This document shows positions 52,308 through 63,698 of a DNA stretch of 64,000 nucleotides, piece by piece; position 1 is the first letter of the stretch; the number at the start of each line of letters is the position of its first letter. Position numbers and translations under genes: made by a program. Below the pieces are notes generated by a model that ran no database searches, had not been told where the DNA came from, and saw only the letters and a program-made list of their open reading frames with translations. The stretch comes from Tieghemiomyces parasiticus (taxonomy: Eukaryota > Kickxellomycota > Dimargaritomycetes > Dimargaritales > Dimargaritaceae), in NCBI GenBank assembly GCA_027575765.1, contig JANBPT010000041.1:1-64000 (forward strand), in the 5' to 3' direction.

Positions 52308-53300
52308 ATGTCCTATGACTTTTACCAGAGCAGCACCGAAACCGGCCACGGATGTCACTACCTGGAATGTAGACCGTCAGTCGGACCGTCGGCTTCGCCG
52401 ACCTCCCCAATTCCGACCTCCTCGTTCTGGCCTTTTCCATATAGCACACCCTATCACCCAGTCGGTTTGAGTGGTCTTCCTTATCACTCACCCCCCCTTG
52501 GTAATACCCCCCATTACCCACCCGGCTCCAGTAGTAGCACCTCTCACCCCCGAGCCAACCCTGTTATCAACTCCCAACCTGTCAGCCTTGAAGCATATTC
52601 TCTGAGCGCCAGTGCTCCTCGAAACGAGTCGTGTCATAGAGCAACCTACGAGGCTATACCCTACCCCTACGGCACTCAAGCGCAGCCTCCCATCTCTCCC
52701 CCGACGGATCGTTCCGCCTCACTTCAATCGGCCTCCCTCTATCATGACCAGTCGCATCAGGGGCAGTGCCGGCGGGGCCGTCACCGCCACTCTTCCAGTC
52801 TACCTCAGGTCCAACCGGCTCGACAATCCCTCCGCCAGCCGGGCTTTGTCCCTCCACCGACCGGGCTGGGCCGACGACCTCCACTGCCGCTAGCACCCCA
52901 TGCTGAGCCCGATCCACTTCGCTCGCCTCGACCAATTATTCCAATCGGACTTCCAGATCCAGATGATATCCCAGCCATCCTTCAGTGGGTTGAAACGGCG
53001 CCCCAGAGCATGCTCTTGCAGCTGCCATACCTAGCTGAAGAGAAAATCACTCTGCTTGAAAGCCGGGCAAATGCTAGGTGGCTCCCGGGTGAATACGGTG
53101 TCCTCCGGGCTCTGCAGAAACGGCTGGACATAATGTTTAAATGGTACCCCAAGAATGCCTCTGTATGGCGACATATTTCTGCTTGGATGGCCATCCACGG
53201 CATCTACAAAACCGGGCGGCAGTGTAGGAACAAGGTCAAGAATGAGGAGGCTCAGCAGCGTAGATTGACTTGTCGTAATGAGAAAGGTAGCCAGCAGTAG
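52308..53300 (+). CDS. Pro-rich protein with trihelix/Myb-SANT-like C-terminus
   Basis: 330 residues in one exon. Residues 1-about 220 are rich in Pro, Ser, Tyr and His (for example YHSPPLGNTPHYPPGSSSS), an activation-domain-like disordered segment. The C-terminal 90 residues fold-predict as helices: PAILQWVETAPQSMLLQLPY, then RWLPGEYGVLRAL, WYPKNASVWRHISAWM and HGIYKTGRQCRNKVKNEE. The pattern W-x-x-xE-x-x-x-L ... W-x-x-I-x-x-x-M ... T-x-x-Q-C-R-N-K is the Myb/SANT-like trihelix (GT factor) signature, so DNA binding is likely. The first conserved Trp may be the one in RWLPGE. It has a TATA promoter. The gene lies between two transposon relics, so domestication from a transposon is possible but unproven. 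Confidence 0.7.
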   Translation: MSYDFYQSSTETGHGCHYLECRPSVGPSASPTSPIPTSSFWPFPYSTPYHPVGLSGLPYHSPPLGNTPHYPPGSSSSTSHPRANPVINSQPVSLEAYSLSASAPRNESCHRATYEAIPYPYGTQAQPPISPPTDRSASLQSASLYHDQSHQGQCRRGRHRHSSSLPQVQPARQSLRQPGFVPPPTGLGRRPPLPLAPHAEPDPLRSPRPIIPIGLPDPDDIPAILQWVETAPQSMLLQLPYLAEEKITLLESRANARWLPGEYGVLRALQKRLDIMFKWYPKNASVWRHISAWMAIHGIYKTGRQCRNKVKNEEAQQRRLTCRNEKGSQQ

Positions 53301-53698
53301 CATATTGTTAAGGCGATGGAAACAATGGCTGCTATAGAAATTGCCAAAAAAAAAAGTAAAAGTAAAACCCCGAACTATGCGGCTGGCAGGTGCTGGATTG
53401 CAATCGACTGGATGGTGACTCAAATGGTAACTAAAGGACCGACGTTAGGAATGGCTTCACGCGTGGTTACGTGAAGCGGGTAGCTTACATGTAGAAAAGC
53501 TGGGCATAAGTAATTTCGATGAAGAAGATTCAGACGCAGAAATATACCGGTTGAGGTTGTGTTTATAGGTACACCTTAAAGCCCATAGCCTCACAAAGAT
53601 GAATAATGTTTATTTAAGATAACGGTCATCATTCTGAACATCTCAGAGGGCTCTTTATATCCAGTTATTAAAGTAGTGTCTATAATAACTTGACTGAA
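53301..53698. other. spacer between Myb-like gene and mariner relic
   Basis: AT-rich, with an A9-A10 run near 53346-53356. No gene seen. Confidence 0.4.
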
Positions 53699-53990
53699 GC
53701 TTGACCAGTCCCAGTTGCCAGGCGGCTACGACCGCCTCCAGTACGGTGAGCCGCTTACCGCGTAGCGGGCGGTTCACATCCCCGAAGAGCCAAAAGTTGC
53801 AGAGGGCTAGATCAGGAGGTCGGCAGGGAGGGACAGGAAGATTACGCCTGTGGTATCAGAAATGTAGGCACTGGTAGCTGTGGCGAGATGCGCTAGTGCA
53901 TTACTATGGTAGAGCCATAAGGGAGGGGGCGTAATGGTCCAACCTTCCGTGTGCCTATGCTCAGGCCTGGAACATGAGTCCCAACCCACA
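53699..53990 (-). mobile_element. dead mariner (DD34D) transposase fragment
   Basis: On the minus strand, WLYHSNALAHLATATSAYIS, then FLSLP, a frameshift of one base, then PPDLALCNFWLFG and RPLRGKRLTVLEAV align with the C-terminal half of mariner transposases: xLHHDNAxxHxAxxTxxFL ... YSPDLAPCDFWLFxxLKxxLRGxRF. The second catalytic Asp (H-D-N) is Ser and the third (C/S-D-F/Y) is Asn, and the frame is broken, so it is inactive. The region upstream (to about 54120) may hold more of the protein but is too eroded to read. No terminal inverted repeats were identified. Confidence 0.65.
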
Positions 53991-55589
53991 CTCTAGGTAG
54001 TGATCGGTGGAGAAATTGACACCAGGGGGGGGGGCTTGCAAAAGCGAGTCGGCCACTTGTCGACGGTGGTACAACTAGTGACAACCAAGCTTAGCATGGA
54101 AATCGGTTCAGATACAATATAGCCTGCCTTGTGGGCCCTTGGATTTCAATAATAAGTAGATAAGGGCCCGCGCATCATGGTTGGTAAATTTTGACAGGAT
54201 GGAGGGTGGGGCTTCAGAAGTCGACATGACGAGGAGGTAAACATGCTGGTTGTGAAGTAAGCGATGGTCTGGCTCTAATATAGCTTATGCCGTTCGATTA
54301 TTTGCCTTAGGTACTCCTAGGCTTCGAACACGGTATCGATATTTGAGGCCTCCTGGCTCAAGATCGCAGCCTTCAGCTAAGCGCGGCTATCCGGATGGGA
54401 TCCCTTCGACTGGACTTTTAACACGGACGACCGCAACTCCGCCGTTTGGAAGACGAAGGTCTTTTGACTTCGGAGTCGAACTCGACTAGGACTTAGGTCC
54501 TTCCCACTACGGAGGAGGAACCGGAACCATGCCTGTCGACTATACCAAACGGGGTCTCATTATCCGCCCGTGCAAATACGTGAAACGAATGATGTGTGCA
54601 TTGGGGTATATTAGTCAAGTGTGCAATAAGTTGACTTTTCACCTCCACCTACTCGTCATTCTACCCTCCGTCGGTCTTCATATCCTCCTAATCCCACCTT
54701 TGGGCCGTACATTCTCGTTACAATACCATCGTCGGTGTCATTAGTTAGACGCCCCTCACTTGCGTTCTCTCTCTCTCTCTCTCTCTCGCTCGACAGTATC
54801 TGCTCTTCCTCTCACCTTAGAGAGAGATCATGTAAAAAAAACGGGCCATTACTGTATATGATAATCAAGCCCCGCTCATGTAACCCTGGCCTTCTAATGC
54901 GAAGGACTATTCGACAGCGAAATATCTAGCCCTAGTAATTGTCAGAACTATAGAAGCCGTACGGCGAACTAGACAGTATGGGTAGTTATACCACCGTGTG
55001 CTGCGTAAGCTTGCAATCGGAGCTTTGACGGAATAGCGTGATTCACGGGTATTCCATGGAATAACAAGACGCATTCCCGGCTCGTAGCCAGTCTTGTGAG
55101 TGTAGCTACACCATTGCACCGGGGGACATCGATTCGCTTCGCGACTTTAAGGGGTCTCTGCCGTCGGTGACCGCTTGGTAAGTGGGGTTAACCGATAGGT
55201 TGTGGGGTGCGTTGAACCCGTAAGACCCATCGTAACAAATGGTCCGCCCCCCTACCCTCCTTTTTAACAGTGCAAGGGCTCTTAACCCGTGCCTATTGTT
55301 CGAGGGCATGGGCGTCGAACGATGGGTGGACGTGGGTCGCCCGAGCAAGCTATAGCTTGCCGGTCCCGGTTGCGCTCCACACATGCCCCGACCGCTCTCC
55401 AAATGGCCTGACCACGCACAGTTGCAGACTTACTCGAGCGCATCCGCGTCACTTTTTATTTTCATTTTTTCCTACCTTTAGCCTCACGCTCTCCGCCCTT
55501 ATCCGCTGCTTCACTCGTAACGCAACTACGGCCATCTCCCCTATTCCCAGTCCTGCATCTTGCCCCTACCACATCACCATTCGCCTAGT
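53991..55589. other. intergenic region
   Basis: Possible eroded mariner sequence to about 54120. A short self-complementary stretch GACTTCGGAGTC lies near 54467-54478, and a (CT)n tract at 54766-54787. The last 150 bases before 55590 are C/T-rich. No gene recognised. Confidence 0.4.
54766..54787. repeat. (CT)n tract
   Basis: An uninterrupted CT dinucleotide run of about 22 bases in intergenic DNA. Confidence 0.9.
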
Positions 55590-56246
55590 ATGACCACGCC
55601 GAGGAAGCGCACCACCGGTACCAATGCCGAGCTGGCACCCGATGGCAAATTTGAAGAAATCGACGATATCCCCGACGACGAGAAACTCCGCATCTTGGAA
55701 CAGACGGGGCTACTCTCGCAGCTACCCCCGGTAGGCAAGGGCAAGTCCCAGGCAGCGGGGCCCAAGATCATCAATGCCGCCGATTTGCCCACGGAACTCG
55801 CCAAGGAGGTCGATGAGGACCCGCTACGCGACGCCCCGCCGCTGCTCATGGCCTTGCTCTACAGTCTCCCCGCTGCCTTCATCTTTTTTACCTTTGAGAT
55901 TCTGGTGCAGCAGCAGTATGGCGTAGAATGGTCGCTTGTCGAGGCGCTGGTCAAAGCGGTCAAGGCCTATCCGGTGCTCCTGACCTACATTTACCTGACC
56001 CAGCGGTACCAGACGCAGACCTGGTTGCAGGTTGCCCAGTGGGCCGTGTCGACCGCCGCCGGTAGTTACTTTATCCACCTCAACCTCACCGCCCCGGCCA
56101 TAGGGATCATGCAGCGTTCCCCGGGCCTCATGACCATCTGGATTTACGGTATCTTTGTATCGAGCAATAAGCTGATGGTCGCCAACTTGCTCATTGTCGC
56201 CGCCTTGTACCGTTTTGACATTTGGAAAATGTCACTAGGCCACTAG
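55590..56246 (+). CDS. four-TM protein, fungal DUF7719-like
   Basis: 218 residues. A basic, then acidic, cytosolic N-terminus (about 1-85) includes FEEIDDIPDDEKLRILEQTG, a conserved short motif. Four hydrophobic segments follow, at about 90-110, 120-145, 155-175 and 185-212. The internal RYQTQTWLQVAQW and IYGIFVSSNKLMVANLLIV match a fungal ER-type membrane protein family I recall as DUF7719, with no known function. ATG 55590 is preferred to the in-frame Met at 55560 because MTTPRKR is the usual charged start. One exon, with no TATA box and a C/T-rich leader, as in housekeeping genes here. Confidence 0.85.
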   Translation: MTTPRKRTTGTNAELAPDGKFEEIDDIPDDEKLRILEQTGLLSQLPPVGKGKSQAAGPKIINAADLPTELAKEVDEDPLRDAPPLLMALLYSLPAAFIFFTFEILVQQQYGVEWSLVEALVKAVKAYPVLLTYIYLTQRYQTQTWLQVAQWAVSTAAGSYFIHLNLTAPAIGIMQRSPGLMTIWIYGIFVSSNKLMVANLLIVAALYRFDIWKMSLGH

Positions 56247-58455
56247 GCCCCGACGGCGCGGCCGTATCCTGTACTTGTTCGACCTGGCGGCTCGTCGATC
56301 CACTTCCGCACAACTCTTGTGTGAGGAAGTACGTCAGGCAGTTCCTTTCTTTCCGTGTCTTGCCTAAGTGACGAGTGCCCGCCATATCCCGCGGGACCTA
56401 CTTTTTATATCTTCACCCGTTCACTTCCAATGCTCTGCTCCTTTCATCTCAACTATTTTTAAATATTTTTTGGCCTAGGTTGGCTTTCCGAATGATTGAA
56501 CAATGCATCTATCCCCACAATAGCACTGTGCTTTTGTCCTTCCATATCCTATGTATTGGACCTGGGGAGTTTGGTTCTCAAGTATTACCTCAGCCTGCAG
56601 TTCCTTTTTGTCTGTGTCCTGACTTCACACTCCACCTAATCCTGTCGGATCAACAGGGGTGTACAGGTATCGTCTCCCATCGATGGGATACTTCAGAATG
56701 AAAACCGTTCACTAGGATTATCGCTTGGCCACCTCCGTATACTTTGGCGATAACCTGTCACCGATGGGTATCTGTGCCAGATCCGCAGAGCACCTGAGAC
56801 AGTGGTTAAGGAAACCAGACGGGATTCGGAAAACAAAATTAACCAATATATCCCAATTTGGTCTGCCTCACCACCGCTCCGACAAGTTGACGTATTGCCC
56901 CCATACGATCAGGCTCCACACTTCCAATTACGTTCCTTCTGGTTAGCTTTGGTAATTCACGCAACCAAACCTGTCTCCGTCCCCTCCAGTGAACGTTCTT
57001 GCCCTTTGCACCCTACTGCCCCTTGGTTGCCTGGTTGGCCATTAACGCGGCATGTTGAATGAGGGCCATAGCGTGGGGTTTGGGCAGGAATGAGGTTTTA
57101 CGCCCTGCTCACCTGGCAACCCCAACCCTAACGCTCCATTGTTCGTGGCCGCCGCTCACAGTTCTAGCTCGGATATAGATATAGGTATTTATGTATAAAG
57201 AATGCTCTGGCCGGGGTTTCCTTCTGGCTCGGCCCTACCACGGCAAATTGGATCGTGGCGATTCGTCGTTCCTATTATTCGAGCAACCTTCACAGGAACG
57301 AATACCGTTGTATCCCTATGGTTACATGAAGGAAATATGGTATATGGCGCCCTAAACTACTGATCCGGTCAGTTGTGACATCTCCACCTCATCCTCTTCC
57401 TTATTAACTCATTCCAATATCCGATATCCCTTGGTAGCGATGCTGGCCTTCTTGATCTGTTGGCCATCGCCTTCTTCTTGACAGGAATCTCCGCCTCTAT
57501 TCTTTTAGGGCTTACCTTCCATCCATATTCTTTCTTTTAACTGGTGCGGCAGCTTGACAGCTGTCTTCCTATTCCGCCTGGACACCGGCCCTGTCTCGCA
57601 CTGTCGTCCTTTGGGTTCCCTCCTAACCCAAGAAGTAGCCGCTACGAAGGATGCGGAACATCCTTCCAGTATACAAGACCCATCGGGATTGCTACTGAAT
57701 AAACAGCATCTGTCACATAACTACCCAGGCCCCTCCTTACATGCCCTGTTTTATAGCATGTCTTTGTACTCCTTGGTCTTTATTCGTTGGATATTGGCCT
57801 TCAGTTCTCCTCTAGAGTAGTTTTCCCCTACGACAATATGCGGCGTAGCTTATAACCGTCCGATCGTCGCAGATTTTTCCAGCGGTGCGCAAGGTATTTA
57901 CATATGTAACGACCGCTTTGGCCTACCGGGGCGCTGATTTGAGGGCCGGGGATAGGTGTAACCCATCGGTAACCATGCCAGGCCCTATCCCTATGGGTAC
58001 CTCCCTCACCTTTCCCCCGCCGCTCAAGAGTAGATTCGACCCTCAGGCCGGGTACGCAGACGGGTGGATTTGTTATACAGCCTGCACTCCCTTTCTCACC
58101 TTTCTCGTCTCCGGTACCCACGGGGCTCCGTCCTGCCATCATACACTCGCTAGTGACACCTTCGTGCCAGGCTTTTTTTTTCCCCGCAAGATTTCATCGC
58201 TAAACATACCGCCATCACTCTCATATCCGCCCTGTGCATGTCACTATAGTGCTAGCGTCTCCATCACGGTTCCGGTGCACCCGAATAGCCCGCCTCGCCC
58301 CCCCCCCAAATGCCATAAATAGAAGTCCGCCGACTAACGTCTTCGCTCTTCATTTCGTTTATATTTCTTCCCCTTTTTTTGACCAACATTGGGTACCGTA
58401 GGTTGTGGGCCGCCTTTGATGTCACGCCATCACTGCTTTGCCTTAACGTAGCTTC
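56247..58455. other. 2.2-kb intergenic region
   Basis: No recognisable gene. CCCCAACCCTAAC at about 57119-57131 is a short telomere-like motif. The final 400 bases carry the TATA boxes of the MINPP1-type gene. Confidence 0.4.
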
Positions 58456-58465
58456 TATATAAAAG
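58456..58465 (+). promoter_or_regulatory. TATA box (TATATAAAAG)
   Basis: A perfect consensus 182-191 bases before the MINPP1-type ATG. A second TATATAA at 58514-58520 lies 127-133 bases before it; either could be used. Confidence 0.6.
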
Positions 58466-58513
58466 CGCCCTATGTTCTGGTGTTTTTTCTCCTCGTGTAT
58501 CCACTTTTCCTTG

Positions 58514-58520
58514 TATATAA
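58514..58520 (+). promoter_or_regulatory. second TATA box (TATATAA)
   Basis: The nearer of two TATA elements upstream of the MINPP1-type gene. Confidence 0.5.
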
Positions 58521-58646
58521 GATACGTACACAGCGGGACTGAGCTTCGAAACTTTCCTATCCATACGCATAGGCTCTTATACAATCCCTCGTCAGCTTTA
58601 AGATATACATCTGGTTCACCCTCCCCTTGCCCTTACCCTTAAAACC

Positions 58647-60230
58647 ATGCGCACTTTATTTCTAGGCCTACTCGTGGTCTTCGTCTGGGTCGCCCTACCA
58701 TTATCGATTGGAACGGATAATGTCAAAAACCTGGTTCAAGTAGAGTATCCTAGAAGAAGCACCAATACTCGCACACCCTACCTATACCGCGGGAACGATA
58801 ACCCTTCGGCCAGTCGGGCGTCGCCGAAGGTCGACGGTTATGTCCAGTTAGGCGCCTTCGTCGTTTTCCGCCACGGCTCACGGAACCCAAAGGCCAGTAC
58901 AGCGGCCAAGGTCCATCAGACAATTGACCGCTGGCGGGTATTCATCAATAATGCCGTCCATCCGGCTACCAAACACCGCCTCCAGTACTACCATAGCTGC
59001 GCCGATTACGCCGTATCAGCTCGCCACAACCTTCTGAACCCCATGGGGGCCTGGGAAATGGCCAGCCTGGCTTCCCGGTACCGAGATCAGGTTCTCTCAA
59101 GGGCTGGGGACCGGAACCCTGCCACGGCGCGCCCGCTTGATGAGGCCAATCTAGCTGACCGGTGGGAGTTCGTCCACAGCGGCACGGACCGTACCGAAGA
59201 ATCGGCCCAGGTATTCAAGACTGTATTTCTGTACGGCCTGGGCCGATATTCCGGCACCATCTCAAACCCACCTCTTTCGATCGGTGAAGATAGCAACAAC
59301 GACAGTTGCTCGCCCTTAAACTATTCCGAATCGCCGTCTAAAGGGGAAGGCGAAACATTCGACATGCATCTTGAGCGCGGGGAAAGCGGCGAGGTTGATG
59401 CGCGAACGGATGCGCTGGTCCGTAAGTTAAAGCCCTACGCAGCCAGCCAGCAATGGATAGACTACGTACTGGCTAAGCCAACGAAGGACTGGCTCGCTGA
59501 GCGTCGTGCACCTATCGATACGATCCTCCGTACGTCGTTCGAACCCATGCTGCGCGAACTGGGTATGGATCCCCTCACATTCGACGTAACCCGGGACCTG
59601 ATTCCGCTCTACGATCTCTGCAGTTTTGAGTTAGCAACCGCTGGGCCCAACCCAGACTCGTGTCTTCTGTTTAGCGAACGGGACCTGCTCTACCTCGAAT
59701 ACCGCGACGACCTGGAGAACTACGTGTACTACGGGCCTGGCTGTTTAGGGCTTGGCCCGTCGGCTTATCCGGCAATTAACCAACACCTAGCCTACCCGCT
59801 GCTCGAAGATATCGAAATGGCGATGACCGAGCTCATCCGGATCGACCAGCAGGGGTTCGCTTCGACCACGGCGACCAGTATTCCCCAGGGGAAGTTTTAT
59901 TTTTCGCACGCCCGACTCATTCTACTCCTCGGGACTCTCCTTGACCTCTATCGGGACGACGAGGTTTTCACCAAGATCATGCCCACGGAAACCGAGATTT
60001 TGAATCGCCGGTTCTCCACCTCAGCCCTCGCACCCATGGCGGCCAACCTGGGCTTCGAACTCTGGCGCCGCCCGTCGTCATCTGACTACTACGTCCGGGT
60101 AACTCACAATGAGCGGACCGTGGTGCCGAATTTCCCCGCCTGTTCCCCAACCACTGGTCTCTGTCAGTACAGAGCTTTCTTTGATCAAATTCGATCGCTC
60201 TACGGCGCAGACAACGAGCGCTACTTTTAG
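58647..60230 (+). CDS. MINPP1: secreted MINPP1-type histidine phosphatase, HAE acid replaced
   Basis: 527 residues, histidine acid phosphatase branch 2, multiple inositol polyphosphate phosphatase type (removes phosphates from phytate and higher inositol phosphates). A signal peptide (1-about 22) implies secretion or ER targeting. The catalytic RHGSRNP (75-81) is intact. LNPMGAWEMASLASRY, DRTEESAQVF (second phosphate-binding Arg), LYDLCSFELA, SCLLFSERD, LEYRDDLENY and YYGPGC follow in the family order. The proton-donor motif HAE(T) is HAR at 421-423 (codon CGA at 59913), so the general acid is lost and activity is doubtful unless another residue replaces it. There is an acidic, low-complexity insert at about 210-255. 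One exon; poly(A) signal AATAAA 27 bases past the stop. A paralogue follows 3.5 kb downstream. Confidence 0.92.
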   Translation: MRTLFLGLLVVFVWVALPLSIGTDNVKNLVQVEYPRRSTNTRTPYLYRGNDNPSASRASPKVDGYVQLGAFVVFRHGSRNPKASTAAKVHQTIDRWRVFINNAVHPATKHRLQYYHSCADYAVSARHNLLNPMGAWEMASLASRYRDQVLSRAGDRNPATARPLDEANLADRWEFVHSGTDRTEESAQVFKTVFLYGLGRYSGTISNPPLSIGEDSNNDSCSPLNYSESPSKGEGETFDMHLERGESGEVDARTDALVRKLKPYAASQQWIDYVLAKPTKDWLAERRAPIDTILRTSFEPMLRELGMDPLTFDVTRDLIPLYDLCSFELATAGPNPDSCLLFSERDLLYLEYRDDLENYVYYGPGCLGLGPSAYPAINQHLAYPLLEDIEMAMTELIRIDQQGFASTTATSIPQGKFYFSHARLILLLGTLLDLYRDDEVFTKIMPTETEILNRRFSTSALAPMAANLGFELWRRPSSSDYYVRVTHNERTVVPNFPACSPTTGLCQYRAFFDQIRSLYGADNERYF

Positions 60231-63200
60231 AATAGGCCTTGATTACCGAAGAGCAAAATAAATTATCCGCTAAGACTATCTTCCACTCTTGAGCCTACCC
60301 GTCACATTTTTTTTTTCTCGATGGCGGTGAGATGTGGCATTTGTTTCACCATTCAAAGGCCACCTTTGTTTCCGAGGCCAGAAAAGGGAATCAAGAGTAA
60401 AACAGCCGACGATAGGTGCCCAGTTTCAATTTCAACAAATCAATTTTAATGTGATCACGGATCAATGTGCCAGATAAGAACCTCAGGGCGTTGGGAGGAG
60501 GTGCTAGGCTTTAAGTCAGCCGACCAGTGTCGATTGGCTTGCTAAGATACGGCTGCTTACTATCATTAATAACTGTCATGCGCAATGATGTAGAACATCA
60601 GCAGATTTATCCATAGACCGAAAGACGGCATTACCGATCGGCCAAGCGAATATAGTCATATTATACGAGACACTAAGCCGAGATGGTCCTGCAAAGGAAC
60701 TTCAGCTAGAGCCGTTGGTTAACGATGGGTGACCACTGAGAGTTCATTGACTAACCAACTTCCACTTCCGCAACTAGTTAATTCCGCCGAGTCTAGCTGC
60801 TTCCGTTTCATTGTGACATGGACGTCTATTCCCAAGGAAACTAAGGCGAACGAGTGGCAATCGTCCCCAACTTGACCCCTCCCGTTCACTCCGCTCATCT
60901 GCGCCCTGATGGCTAGTGTATACGTTTTCCTTGCAGTCGAACGCTGTCTACTCTATAAACCTCAGAAGTCCACCTCTTCTTCATCGCACAGGAGAGGTTC
61001 TCTTCAATCTAATATCTCCAGTTCATGGAAATATCGCTAAGGATCTGTTTGGCCCCAGCTCTAACGCATCACCCTTCTCCCAAGGTTTGAAGGCTCGAAT
61101 CCCCCCCCTTTCCTATAGGTTTAGGTGGGAGAGTCAAGAGAAGGGCCTGTGATTGGTTGGCACAAGTTATTCTGGGAATGTCCGTAGAGATAAGGCCGCT
61201 GCCAAGAGTGCAATAGTTGATCGAAATAGTATGGTATCCATTCGCGCGATGGTTACGCCATCAATGTTAATCGTGTGATAGAGGGTTGGGTACGATTTCA
61301 ACCTGAGAAGGAGAAACGGCACAAGGTAGATAGCGACATGGTGGCTGCTGTAAAATGAAGTTCAATCACCTCCCTTTTTCCCCTTTCCAACCTTTCTGTA
61401 CATATACAATAGGTGGTTCACCGAAATGTCGGCCTTGACTCGGAACACATACCTGTCGTTGGTCACACTATCGATAAATCACTTTCGCTTAGGCATTTGT
61501 TTCCAAAAGTCGGAGGGAAAAGGAGGGTTGGGGGTGGAGCCGAAGTTACCAGCAGTGAATGGTCGTGACCTACGAGCTCCCTCCACTCACATTCCCTTCA
61601 CCATCAGACCTCTTTCCTAGCAGGTCGAGTAAAATTGCGAGGAAGACAGTGCGACCGGTTGGTCCCTCCGTGTAACGACATGAGAGTGGGAGCGCCTTGG
61701 GTTGACGGACGGAGAGGGGAGGACAGGAGGCTGAGAGCCGGTAAAAAAACACACACACACACAACCGATCCTTACTAGCTGTGAGGATTTCAAGTCGCTG
61801 ATAATACGACTGGCGTACATCAGGGCTCTATCCTTATGAATTGGGAGACGACCGACATGGCCCCCAATGCCCTCATAGTAAGCGGTGCCCTACCTCCGAA
61901 GTTGACATGAGGTCAATCAGGAAGTCCACTCATGCTGCGATTGTCCGTATCGGTTTTGCTTACGCCTGGCACATCACACAATGACGAGGACCCTGCTGTG
62001 GACTACTTTAGTTAATCGAATGCCCGTTCTTTCCTCTCTCGATCAACTTACCAATAACAGATTCGTGAAATGAAGCATCGACAAAATAAGGCGTAGGATC
62101 TTCGGTATGGGTTGGCCAGGTCTTAGGTTAATCTGTCACCCGTGGCCAGCGAACGAATACTTCCATCTTGCTTTCAAGGACCATTTCGCCGGTCATTGAC
62201 GATATCAATATAGGTGCCGCATTCTTTCGCTGGATTTTTTTCATCGGCGGTACGTCACTCAAAGAGGCGTTCCACCCAAATGTGATTGGTTATCCTATCG
62301 CTGCTTTATCTAAAAACGCGGACTCCTTCATCTGTTGGGGAGGGGGAGGCTCCTTCATCATTAAACTTGGGTATCGTATACCCTAATGCGCAAGTGGAGA
62401 CGAAGTGCAGTGAATTAGTTTTATTTGACAGCCCCTTCGACGTGTTTTTATGGTAAGTTGGAAACAGCCTACGAATCACTCCCCCCCCCCACCTCTCCAA
62501 AATATCACTATTTGACTGGTAACTTGTGGGCGTTCTCCGGCCAGCAGTTTCCAAGAAAACTAAGGTGGGACTCTAACCCAAAACCATGAACTTCACGAGT
62601 AAGCTAGGCCTCGTAGACCCTGGTCCCAAATACAATACAACAGCTATCCCAGCAACCGGTCTATTGCTTACCGTTCCACCACTCTCTGCACTCCTGCTGA
62701 GCATCCCAACCTCCACAGTTTCCAACCATCTCCTCATCCATTTTTCGGCAAGTATGTCATAGGAGATGCCGCCTAATGACAAAGTAAAGTGTACCAGCCA
62801 CTCTACTCGTCCATCGGTCAGTTGGGGTGAAGGGCCAGCGAGGCACTTCTTGTACCTGGCGGCTATTAACGGGACTGGTCGGATGGGCGGCACCATTCGG
62901 TTGGCATAGTCTACGGCAAGCCTGGGGGATTGGATGCCAGCGTGGTACGGCGTGTGAGGGCTAGGACGGATGGCGACGAAAGGAGGAGGTTTGGATGCAC
63001 TCTAACCATTACACAGAAGGTAGGTTTGAACTGCTTGGCCTAACGTCTAGGGTTGGCCCCTATTCACGCTTTCGCCGCGTCCTCATCCTTTACACATCCA
63101 CACTGTGCATACCATCGCCCGTCACCCTCTCTGTGCGCGCCGAGGCGCTCGTCTGACCGTATTTCCTCCTCTTCCAATCTACTTGACGTGGGACAGACAG

Positions 63201-63332
63201 CTGTTGCTCCTCCGCATGCTAGCCCTCCGTGTCTTTGCGCATTAGCCGGGAGGTGGCGGTGATCCTGCATTGTAAGGCACGCCGTGGGTTCTTTTCGACC
63301 GGCTGCTCAGCTGAGCTCAGTTGGCCGACATG
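60231..63332. other. 3.1-kb spacer between the two phosphatase genes
   Basis: No gene recognised. Frames at 60916-61152, 61426-61620 and 62168-62386 lack domains. An (AC)n run is at 61749-61763. No remains of a third phosphatase copy were seen. Confidence 0.4.
60257..60262 (+). terminator. polyadenylation signal AATAAA
   Basis: Canonical hexamer 27 bases after the stop codon of the first MINPP1-type gene. Confidence 0.6.
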
Positions 63333-63341
63333 TATATATAG
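63333..63341 (+). promoter_or_regulatory. TATA box (TATATATAG)
   Basis: Located 358 bases upstream of the second MINPP1-type ATG and followed by a C/T-rich leader. The distance suggests a long leader. Confidence 0.45.
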
Positions 63342-63698
63342 CAAAGCAGGTGCCTACCCTCCCTTTTACAAGCACCTTCAGGTTCTCCTTCTATTTACTA
63401 TAAGACTTCGCACCTTTACCTGGCGAGTCACCCATCTTATGCTTTATGTTCATGTTTCGTCCCTACAAGCGTTCATCCCATGTTTCCATAGTCGTATGAT
63501 ACACCGTTTGCCGCACCTGCTAACCTCTCCTCCTTCTTTAACGACGCAGTCTTACCAACCTGCCTGCATCCCCCAACCCGCATTACATTAGCGGACACTG
63601 TCTGACAACGCTCCTTCCGACGAACTAGGCACCCGATTAAACGACGTTCGTACCCCACCCATCCGTCCGTTTTCCGCTAATATTTTTCTCGATCCACG

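Noticed and set aside
60916..61152. 78-codon frame between the phosphatase genes as a gene
   Set aside because: No domain, no signal peptide and no splice support.
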